The translations under genes were made by a program, and so were the position numbers. DNA of 41,246 nucleotides from Stenocarpella maydis (taxonomy: Eukaryota; Ascomycota; Sordariomycetes; Diaporthales; Diaporthaceae), in the NCBI GenBank assembly GCA_002270565.1, contig NQMI01000234.1, positions 1-41,246 of the forward strand, given 5' to 3'. Below the pieces are notes generated by a model. It was given only the letters and a program-made list of their open reading frames with translations, was not told the DNA's origin and ran no database searches. The first letter of the stretch is position 1. The number at the start of each line of letters is the position of its first letter. Below are positions 32,451 through 41,246 of the stretch, piece after piece.

Positions 32451-33298
32451 TCCTAGGGTGCCCCCGGAGCAGAGCCCATTTCCAGATGTAGAATACGACG
32501 CTACCCACGGAAGAAATAATACCTCGCAAGCCACGGTCAATACCCCGAATGCAACTCTGAAGTAATATATCCGCGGACTCCGCCCTCGTCACTTTCAAGG
32601 CAGCCTCGAAGCATGGTGCTATGCAAGTCCCATGACCTTGGGTCCACGAAGATCAGGTACCGCTGATAACACCACGAAACTACACGAAACATCATCAGGC
32701 CTTGAGTGCAAACACTATGTACAGAGGCCCCGATGTCACTTGAACCCTTGGATCTGCAGCTATCTTCACGGCCCAACCTTGTACGCTGTTTCCTGTTCTC
32801 CAGCCAGCCCACCCCCATCTCCGATTATCACCTGTTGACCCCGCCACCTCCGCTTCCTCCAAATGTCGTCTGTCGTGCCATGCTCGAAACAACCATGACC
32901 CAGGTCTCATGGCGGGCGCTGGTTGGCTCGCTTCTGCTGAGTCCACCTCCGCTGCCGACAGATGCCACCCCCACACCCGAGCCCGAACCTTGTCGCGGTC
33001 AGCAGAGGTGGCCGGGTTGTCGGGCTATTCTGCACGACAAGGTACTACCCCGGTGAGGTGTACACCGCGATGGCTTCGGGGCTGTTTGTGGGGTGACTAT
33101 GGTCTACTACTTACGCAACGGGTATATTCCCAGGCATGCGTGCGACGCTGTGTATATCACATGCAGCATGCCCTCTCCAGCCGTGGTTGACGGGGCTACC
33201 CGCAGCATCCAAAAGCGCAACCGTACGCGAAGCAGGTCATCTTGCCTACGGGATATACCCACAATCTGCACAACGGAAGAACGTGGGACACGCTCGCT
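32451..33298. other. Shared promoter region of glycosidase and transporter
   Basis: About 0.85 kb between divergent genes. Short frames on both strands without domain features. Likely contains regulator binding sites; none was assigned. Confidence 0.5.
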
Positions 33299-35120
33299 AT
33301 GGATGGAGAGAAAGTCGTCGTTCCCACTGGGGGCGAGATCCAGGTCCTCGGCCTGGACTCGGAACACATTCACGACCTGATCCGCCAGGCCCAGGAGGCC
33401 GATGCCGCAGACAAGCAGCTCACCATCAAGGAGGCTATCAAGAAGTACAAAAAGGCATGCTTCTGGGCCATGATCTTGTCGGCCAGCCTGATCATGGAAG
33501 GCTACGATCTGGTCATCGTGAGTGTATCCTCAAAACAGCCCAAGCAACAGTCCGTCCCACAAGGCCAGGTGTCTATCTAACACAGCGTCCCTGTCTCTCC
33601 TGCAGATTACGTCTTTCTACGGACAGACCCAGTTCAAGAACCGCTTCGGGACCTACAGTGCAGAGACCGACACCAAAGTGATCACGGCGCAATGGCAGTC
33701 GGTGCTTTCCAACTCGGCCCTGATTGGGCAGCTCGTTGGTCTGGTAATCAATACCTACGCCCAGGACAGGTTCGGATGCAGGAAGACGATGATGACCTTC
33801 ATGGTGTGGATGCTGGCAGCCATCTTCATCCCGTTCTTCGCGCCGTCCCTGTCCGTCCTCGCCTTTGGCGAGTTCATATGCGGGATCCCGTGGGGCGTCT
33901 TCCAGACCCTGTCGACGTCGTACGCGTCCGAGGTCGTCCCCACCGTCCTCCGCCCCTACGTGACCGCCTACGTCTGCATGTGCTGGGGCGGCGGCATCCT
34001 GCTCTCCTCGGGCGTCGTGCGCGCCTCGGTCGCCGTCGAGGGCGACCTGGGGTGGAGGCTGCCGTTCGCCCTGCAGTGGGTCTGGCCGGTGCCCCTGTTC
34101 GTCGCCGCCTACCTCGCGCCAGAGTCGCCCTGGAACTGTGTGCGCCGCGGCAGGGCCGACGAGGCCCGCCGGGCGCTCGTCCGGCTGCGCCAGGACACGC
34201 CCGAGCGGCACCGGCAGGTCGAGTCCACGCTGGCGTACATCACCTACACGACCGAGATGGAGAGGGCCGAGACGGAGAACGCCACCTTTGCGGACTGCTT
34301 CAGGGGGACCAACCTCCGCCGCACTGAGATCAACTGCGTCGTGTGGGCTGCCCAGATCCTGTGCGGGAATGCGATCCTCGGCTACTCGGTCGTCTTCCTC
34401 GAGGCCGCGGGCTTCAACGAGGTCCAGGCCTTCGACGTCAACATCTCCCTGTCCGCTTGCTACATCATCGGAGGCATCATCTGCTGGCTTCTCATGCCTC
34501 ACTTCGGCAGGGCGACCTTGTACATGGGCGGGACCGCGTTCATGTTCCTCTGTCTGGTCGCCATTGGCGGCCTCGGCTTCGACAGCAGCCAACGGTCACA
34601 GCTGGCCATCGGTATCCTGCTCGTAATCTCCACCCTGGCCAACATGACGACCACCGGACCCGTCTGCTACCCCATCGTAGCAGAGACGCCGTCAGGCAGG
34701 CTGAGATACAAGACCATCACCATCGGCCGTTTCGTATACAATGTCACTGGGATCTTCAACAACTCGGTCACGCCCCGCATGCTCTCCGCAACTGGTAGGT
34801 CTCTCGACTCGTCGGCTGCGCGATATGTAGACTACTTCACTGACATGTAGATCTTAGCCTGGAACTGGGGCGCCAAAGCTGGCCTTTTCTATGCCGGAAC
34901 CAACCTCCTGTGCAACATCTGGTGCTGGTTCCGCCTGCCCGAGACCAAGGACCGTACCTTTGGGGAGATCGATCTGATGTTTGACAACCACGTTCCCGCC
35001 CGCAAGTTCAAGTACACCACGGTAGATCAGTTCGCGGTGAATACATCATCCAAGTCGGCAACTGCATCTATTTCAGAGAAACATGAGCATCATGGGATGC
35101 ATGTCGAGCAGACAAAATGA
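33299..35120 (+). CDS. MFS sugar transporter (alpha-glucoside permease type)
   Basis: Three exons (33299-33517, 33606-34794, 34858-35120) give 556 residues. Twelve transmembrane helices are expected. Family marks: first helix ACFWAMILSASLIMEGYDLVIV, loop 2-3 motif AQDRFGCRKT, PESPWNC after helix 6, and PETKDRTFGEID after helix 12. The opening resembles fungal maltose and alpha-glucoside permeases, but substrate specificity cannot be read from sequence. It acts at the plasma membrane as a proton symporter, if like its relatives. The upstream in-frame TTG at 33242 is not used as start; the ATG at 33299 is the first. Divergent from the secreted glycosidase and convergent with GH127. Confidence 0.9.
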
Positions 35121-35508
35121 GAAACTGGATGCGGCAGGTGTTCAGCTGGACGTTGGGACCTTAGCATCGGCCACCTTCTGCTGGCATGTAACGAACATGG
35201 CGACACTCCAGCGCTTTTTTTCGTTTTGAACCAGACGTGAGATATACTACGTAGTGGTAACTAATATGGCGTTTTCTTCAATATATCGCAGACTGTAATG
35301 CTTGCACAAGAGTTTTTATGTGCCGCCTAGAGTTCTTCATTGATAGATGCTTCACTTACAAGGATAGTGACTTCGAGGCTGAGAACTGTGACCAAATTAA
35401 AAGGCTGACTCAGCCTATGTGGGGAGGGCATTTCATCTTCGTATTCAGCCACTGCAGTTATAAAGTCTACCACTGTATCTAGAGCCTAGCAAGAAGCACA
35501 GTGACCCA
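35121..35508. other. 3' intergenic between convergent genes
   Basis: Terminators of the transporter and of the GH127 gene lie here. No gene. Confidence 0.5.
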
Positions 35509-37719
35509 TCAGTCCAAAGTCTTAATACCAACACGCATCTGATGCTCCCCGCCCCTATTCGCCCTCGCCCAGTACGGCACAAAGTGCAGATCCACGGCCT
35601 CCGCTGCCTCGGCGAGCTCGCCCAGCCCCTCCGACTCCAGGGAGGGCCGCAGCCCCCCCTGCGGGAGAACCAGCCCGGCCTTCCTGAGCGTGATGCCAAC
35701 ATAAGGCTCGCCCAGCGGCAGGTCCCTCTTCTCCTCCTCGACGGCGTGCTCGCAGAGCTGCCCTCCTGCCCTCGTGATGCCCGGCGCCAGCACGAGCGAT
35801 CTGAAGTGGTCGCTGACCCAAGGATGGTCGACGTCCTCGAGGCAGTACACCAGCGGGCCGCGGGCGAGGACGGCGATGCGCTGGAGCGTGAATGGGTGCG
35901 GGCGGAGGAGGCGGGGCATGAGCGGCATCGTGAGCGTGAAGCCTGGGTTGGTCTTCAGGTATGCGGCGTCGAGGTGGAGATACCCCTTGCTTAGGGAATT
36001 CGAGGCGGGGCTGGGCACGACCTGTCGTAGATGCGGTTAGAGAATGGCCGTGAACATATCGGGACTGGCAGTGAAGGACATGTCAGTACCTCCCAAGCGT
36101 CGCCCGCCCATGCCGGTATTCTGATATTGATATCCACCTCGACACCGGAATCGTTCTCCAACTCAAACTCGACGCTGCCATCCCACGGGTAGTCGGTCAC
36201 CTGGGTCAGCTTGATATGCTTCTCGGTGCCCTGCAACTCGTAGTCCAGCGATGCGGAAGCGTACAAGTGGACATTCACAGTGGCGGATCCCTCAGAGCTC
36301 GTCGTGGCAGTCCACAGGTATCCCCCGATATGCCCGAGCACCCTCGCGACGTTCGGGGGGCAGCACGCGCACTCGAACCACTCCTCGCGCCTGTTGGACG
36401 CATCCTGCTCCGACGTCGCCATCTGGTTGACGTACGTGAAGGCCCTGCCGTCGACGGACATGCCGGTGAGCATGGCATTGAACAAGGCCCGCTCGAGGAC
36501 GTCGGCGTATCGGCTGTCGAGCTCGATCTGGGTCTGGTCAGTCCACCTCGGGCGCCCGCGGCGTGGTTTCTGGTCCGCACCTGGAGCATCCTCTCTGCGA
36601 GCATCATGACGCCAATGGCAGCGCAAGTCTCGGCGTAACAGCCGCCCTCGTCGGTGGACTGAGGCAAGAAGTAGTCGATTCCGAATCCCTCCCACTTGCT
36701 TATAGCGCCGATCCCACCTGTGAGGTACATCCTCTTGTTCACCATGTTATCCCACAGCCGCTTGAGTGCAGGTATGTACTTTGGGCCAAAGGTCTCGGGG
36801 TCGATGACGGCCAAGTCGGCCACAGCGGTCAGGAGATACATCGCTCTGACTGAATGGCCCTCGATAGTCTCCTGCTCGAGGATTGGCTTGTGTGCCTGGT
36901 TATACCTATAAGGACTGTGTTACTATCTTACCTCTGCCAAGTTTTCAGGTTGGCGTACCAGTAACTTCGTGCAGCGGGATAGTACGATGGTGCAGTGTGG
37001 ATGCTCTCGCCTCGTGCTTCGGCTTCCCCGTCATAATAATGCCTCTTATCCGCGCCTCTCGTGCTGCCTCGTTCTTCTATGAAGTACCGACCAAGCTCAA
37101 GCGCCTTCTTGTCACCGGTTCTCTTGTAGAACCGGATGAGGGCCAACTCGATCTCCGGGTGGCCCGGGTAGCCGTGCTTCTGCCCCTCGCTTGGTCCGAA
37201 GGTCTTGTGCAGCAGATGAATGTACTTCCTCATCGGTTTGATGAACTCGTCCGACGTGAACCGCAGCTGGTAGGCCAGCGCGCCCTCGATTAGATGGCCG
37301 GCATTGTATAGCTCGTGCAGGTCCCGCAGGTTGGAAAAGCGCTCGTCTGGAGCCACCACGGTGAAATGGATGTTCACGTAGCCGTCCTCCTGCTGGGCCT
37401 TTGTGATCTTCTGGACAAGGTCCTTGGCAGCTAGGTCCAGGGTGTTGTCATCCCCCTTCTCGAGGTCTCCAAAATAAGCAAGACCTTCGATCCATTTCCC
37501 GATGTCCGAGTCCCAGAAAAGATGCTTGGGTACGGGCCACGTAGCAGGCTCGTCGTTGTAAATGGGATGCCACTTGAGGTCAAATGCGTCATATCTCCCG
37601 GTTGACTTCAGCATCTCCAACTGGAATGGAATTGTATTTTTGAGCACGACATTGCGTTTCCGCGCCCAGAAGGAGTTGGGCTGGAACCTTGTCCAAGCGA
37701 ATGACTCTTGCGGGTTCAT
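35509..37719 (-). CDS. GH127-type beta-L-arabinofuranosidase (DUF1680)
   Basis: Four exons (36959-37719, 36581-36905, 36090-36533, 35509-36021) give 680 residues in frame. The all-helical barrel has the family blocks YNQAHKPILEQ, EGHSVRAMYL, YAETCAAIG (E346, C348) and WFECACCPPN (C417, C419, C420), which form the zinc-thiolate active site known in this family; C-terminal beta domains follow. It removes beta-L-arabinofuranose from oligosaccharides or glycoproteins. No signal peptide, so it is likely cytosolic and acts on imported sugars, in keeping with the adjacent transporter. The first intron is best drawn as 53 bp (36906-36958); a 26-bp alternative exists but is too short. Confidence 0.88.
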
Positions 37720-38754
37720 GGCAATGGGGTAGTTACTGCACGAGGATCTGCCCAGGTGGGCAGGTCTTGGCTATGCTATGGCCCAGCTCGAGAAGTCAAA
37801 GCCATATCAACAGCACATACTGCGGCCCATCGTCTCAGTCTCCTTGCACAATCTATTGCCGATGACGATCTTGACCCGGCAGCTCGGGCTAGTTTCTGTC
37901 GAAATGTCAGCATGCGCACCAACTGTCCCGAGCGACCTGGGATTGCGGCGGGTTCGGAACCCAAATTGGTCAAGGACGTCGGGGACGATTGTGGGGTGAT
38001 ACCACTTTAACCACAGCACATCCCGATGTGGACCTGCGGGTGTATGCACGGCAAAGCATGGGACAGCTTCCCGACATCACAACTGGCGCATATCATTGCG
38101 TGTGCCTTAGTAAGGGTGGTGAAATAAGGTTAGAGTCAGCCAAGATCCAACCAGATCCCTGAGCACTGTTCATCCGATCGAGTAGGATCTAAGACTCCGT
38201 CCTGCAGGTGCTGACATACAAAGAGCAAGAGAATCCGATTGGGTGCGAGGAGGAATGAAAAGATACTCAGTGAGCCTGGCATGGATCCAAGGTCTTCGGC
38301 AATGAGACGTATATATATAAACTCTAGGCTAAAAAGTAGTTGGAACCCCTAGCAGACAGTGGGTAGACAAATACATAGTGTGGCCGAAGCCTGCTGGTAC
38401 TGTTTATTATTTAACACTGTGTATTTGAGCGTTTACGACTGTATGATAGGACTGCCTACGGCTCCTTATTATTATTGTTTGTCTTTATTTGTTTGGTTTT
38501 TTTTTTTTAAAAAAAAAAAAAGAGGATGAAAGGATGAAATAAACAAAAGAGTGTTGTGATCGGATTGAGAAAGCAGCAGCTAAGCAGTATGTGCGGCACC
38601 CCCAAAGTCGATGTATGCTATGCCCAGATGCAATGCAACCTGAGTACCGATCTACTACCTACTTGAGTAGGTAGGGTTACATGAACCCCCTCTTCGCCAG
38701 ATCCTCCATAACCCTCAAGCATTCCGAATATTTGAACTAGGTCTGAAAGAATAC
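37720..38754. other. Intergenic region
   Basis: Promoter of GH127 (minus strand) and 3' end of the acyltransferase. Small frames only. It includes a T12-A13 tract at 38497-38521. Confidence 0.5.
38497..38521. repeat. T12-A13 homopolymer palindrome
   Basis: Twelve T are followed directly by thirteen A, a self-complementary tract about 230 bp beyond the acyltransferase stop. Run lengths may be affected by sequencing error. Confidence 0.8.
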
Positions 38755-40374
38755 TCAGAACCGGACCTTTGCAATCTCCTTCTCCATGTTCTGGAGGACC
38801 AACGGGGGCAGTTTCACCATAATCCAGTAATTTCCCGCGCAGTCCTTGCCCAATATGTTGAGCACGTTTCTCAGCATGGGCGGGTCCTCCTTGGTGCTCA
38901 TGACGTGGAAGTACACCGGCTTCCCAGGGACAGGGGCAACGTCGCTCTGCGGGCCCGGCCTGACGACAGCGGGGCCAAAGTCGATAGCCTCGAAGAACCT
39001 GCCCTTTGTCCAGTTGCTGCACGTCAGCAGGATGCTGCTGGGTCTGAACGGCAGGACAGGGCTGCCCCCGAGCTCGCGGGCGAACCGTATGACGCCCCTG
39101 ACCTGGCCCTCGGCGGCCTGGCCCGCGAGCGACTGGCGGCTCCGGAGGGCGAGCTCGCCCAGCGGCAGCAGGCGCGCCTCGTCGGCCGTCAGCTGCGTCA
39201 CGGCCGAGCGGACAAAGTTGCCCACGTAGGCGGCGGAGGGGTCGAAGACGCCCGGGAGGCGGCTGCGCAGCTCGAAGACGTTGCTGAGGGCGACGGGGCG
39301 GCTCGAGGGCCCGGACGCGCGGCACGTGATCTGGGTCAGCCAGGCCGAGAGGATGTCGCCGTCGCTGACGAAGGGCCTCGCCGCTGCGGATGTCCCGTTG
39401 CTTGCAGTCGCGCCCCGCCCGTCGGCGCTGGTTGCCGACAGGTCGTCTGCCGCCTGCTGCCTCAGGGCCGCCATGGCCTTTGCCGGGAGGAAGATGGTCT
39501 TGGACTCTTGCTCTGGGACCCAGAACTTGTCCCAGATGAAGTGCGCAACAAAGCTCGCCAGGCTGAGGCCACTGAGATTCTGGTTCTTGAGGGCGAACGG
39601 CTCTTCCTTCTCATGCTGCGGGCCGGTCCCCACTGTCGCCAGGGGATCCTCGCGAACGCCCATAAGAGGAGCAACTTCGCCTTCCTTCCCGGCGAGAACC
39701 TTGGACCAGTTCTGGACGAGGGCCAGTCTGCCCAGGCCATCCGTCATGGTGTGCGGCCAGGTGATCGAGACCAAGGTTGCATCCAGAAAGGTCACTACGT
39801 GCAGGCCGAGCTGGGGCGTATCGTGGTACAAGTAATCATCAATATCGCCGGGCGTCGTGTCCGCGGGTCCAATAAACCCCCGGAAGCGCTCCTGGCTGTC
39901 ATGGACGTGGATTTGACTCGTCGCATTGGGCATTTGTGAGGCCAGTGGATGCTCAGCAAACGAGACACCAAGGCCCTCCTTGGTGAACCGCACCGCAGGC
40001 CTTTCCGGTGTGAATTCCGAGGGAACGTGGATCTCGAGCTTGTTGCTGGGCTAGAACATGTTGGTAAAGTCGAAGCACAGATGGGTGGACGTGCTAGACA
40101 CGTGCCAGATGCAGTGCGAACCTACCCCTTTTCTTATCCTTCCTCCGAGCTTTCGCCAGTCTCCAATCTCCAGGAGCCGTGCTAGCCCGTCGTGGAGCTT
40201 GTCGGCGTCAAGGACATCATTGAAGCGCAAAGTCCAGGCGAGGATGATCGAGGTGTTTATCGAGGTGTCATCAAACTGGTGCATGGGCAGCACCTCGTCG
40301 GTGGGCACGCGCTGGGGTTGGATCTGCGTCGGGCCCCAGCCGAGCATGGACACGACGCCATCAAGAACCCCCAT
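38755..40374 (-). CDS. BAHD / trichothecene 3-O-acetyltransferase-like acyltransferase
   Basis: Two exons (40126-40374, 38755-40050) joined in phase 0 across a 75-bp intron give 514 residues. The catalytic HxxxD is H183-TMT-D187 in WPHTMTDGLG. A second family landmark appears as AIDFGPAVV, where most members have DFGWG. NVFELRSRLPG and YVGNF match the acceptor-side region. These soluble enzymes move an acyl group from CoA to a hydroxyl or amine of a metabolite. No core biosynthetic enzyme is next to it, so the substrate is unknown; it could decorate a product of another cluster or detoxify a compound. GC-rich codon use agrees with the neighbours. Confidence 0.85.
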
Positions 40375-41153
40375 GATTGATACTTACTTGAGTACCTAGG
40401 TAGGTAGCGTGCTATGTCAAGAAATCAACAGTCGAAAAAGGAGACCCCGAGGCAAACCGTACAAAGCCAAAGGAGAGGCGATGGCAAAGGAGTCTGACAG
40501 GCAAAAAGGCAGAAAGGAGCGACCCAGCCTTCGCGTCTTACCCCTTGGGATTCGTGTAGGACTTGCTTCAAGCACCCCTGCAAAACTTGTCTGACAGATG
40601 AGATAGGCTGAAAGGTTAACTCGGACCACTGCGGCCGTGGGGCACGCGTCAGCCGAGGGCTGCTATGTAACAGAGTTCTATCAAGATTGCACTGTTCATT
40701 GATTTAGCTACGGCGTCAATAGAATAGCAGACCAGCGCTAACCAAGCATATTCAATATCATTAACGTAAGGTTTGAGTTCATCTTGGCAGTGTTATCCCC
40801 GGCCACATCCACCTATACGACCTTCTCTCATACTTTGGTTACCAGCCGTGTGCACTTGCAGTTATCCACCCAGCGCACCCACTGTGCGTCCGTACCTAGA
40901 TATACTCCACCCCATAAGATTCTGTCTCGGGACCTGCGGCTACCACCCCCGCCCTATTTATACCAAGACGCCTGAGTAGTATTTTACTAAAGAGGAGTGC
41001 CAACTCAGATATCTCATTGCCACAAAAGCGACAGAATGCCGAGAGCGAAATTCCCTTATCATGCCACACTGAGTCAATGCCGCAGACATACGCAAGGTTA
41101 ATAGAACTGCTTGGAGAAACATTCATTTTCAAACACATGCCCCATGCATTCAG
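40375..41153. other. Intergenic, no recognised gene
   Basis: A CCTAGGTAGGTAG motif lies just upstream of the acyltransferase (40396-40408). A 103-residue minus-strand frame (40896-41207) overlaps the GC-rich repeat and has no known family; it may be transposon-derived. Confidence 0.4.
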
Positions 41154-41200
41154 TAACATCGTCGGCCAGGATTCCGGCCGGGCCCCCATTCCGGCCGCCT
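41154..41200 (+). repeat. GC-rich interspersed repeat, copy 3
   Basis: TAACATCGTCGGCCAGGATTCCGG and a second ATTCCGGCCG block match the copies at 4836 and 5009, in the same orientation, with a few changes. It lies 46 bp from the window end, so another element may begin here. Confidence 0.75.
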
Positions 41201-41246
41201 TTCCCACACAAACTCAAACATTTCAACAAGCTATAATAAATCTAAA

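Noticed and set aside
33242..33298. Upstream in-frame start for the sugar transporter
   Set aside because: The codon is TTG; the first ATG at 33299 is used.
33573..34592. 339-codon frame on the minus strand
   Set aside because: It is antisense to the MFS transporter in very GC-rich DNA; the transporter has clear family motifs and splice sites, and the minus product is low-complexity.
36906..36931. 26-bp intron in the GH127 gene
   Set aside because: Keeps frame but is shorter than any spliceosomal intron normally seen in these fungi; the 53-bp choice gives the same phase and the usual YNQAHKP junction.
38905..39939. 344-codon frame on the plus strand
   Set aside because: Antisense shadow of the acyltransferase, caused by GC-rich third positions; no domain.
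1..41246. CRISPR arrays, tRNA and rRNA genes
   Set aside because: No regularly spaced repeats of CRISPR type, and no tRNA cloverleaf or rRNA sequence was recognised by eye; small tRNAs with introns could be missed.

Overview
The window begins with a CCCTAA telomere tract and reads inward. Genes have short spliceosomal introns (about 45-130 bp, GT-AG plus one GC-AG), there are fungal-specific protein families (UstYa/DUF3328, Zn2Cys6 regulator, rhodopsin-domain membrane protein), and an AT-rich retroelement carries RIP-type damage. Together these point to a chromosome end of a filamentous ascomycete (Pezizomycotina). The species cannot be told from the sequence.

Layout. (1) 1-76: telomere. (2) 99-4.7 kb: a low-complexity ORF ending 22 bp from the telomere, a protein-kinase-like gene, and a divergent PD-(D/E)xK nuclease-like gene. 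(3) 4.8-9.56 kb: AT-rich block with a stop-riddled Ty3/gypsy chromovirus, GC-rich repeat copies, a 25-bp tandem repeat and other decayed repeats. (4) 10.5-19.8 kb: four UstYa-like (DUF3328) genes and an M3 oligopeptidase. This combination is known from dikaritin-type RiPP clusters. One UstYa paralogue has an intact spliced frame but lacks all four histidines of its two HxxHC motifs, and the oligopeptidase has altered active-site loops. No precursor peptide gene was recognised. (5) 19.8-24 kb: repeat-rich gap with a long-TIR foldback element, gene fragments and a frameshifted rhodopsin-domain pseudogene. (6) 24-26.2 kb: a DUF7730-like gene and a small Cys-rich ORF. (7) 27.6-37.7 kb: a carbohydrate-use cluster with a C2H2+Zn2Cys6 regulator, secreted clan GH-A glycosidase, MFS sugar transporter and GH127-type beta-L-arabinofuranosidase. 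(8) 38.7-40.4 kb: a BAHD-like acyltransferase. The window ends in a third copy of the GC-rich repeat.

How they may work together (inference). In the 10.5-19.8 kb block, membrane-anchored UstYa oxidases and a peptidase would process and modify a ribosomal peptide. In the 27.6-37.7 kb block, the regulator would control release (secreted glycosidase), uptake (MFS) and intracellular trimming (GH127) of an arabinose-containing glycan. Exon boundaries come from splice motifs, reading-frame phase and family motifs read by eye. All multi-exon models below keep the frame, but none is confirmed by transcripts.
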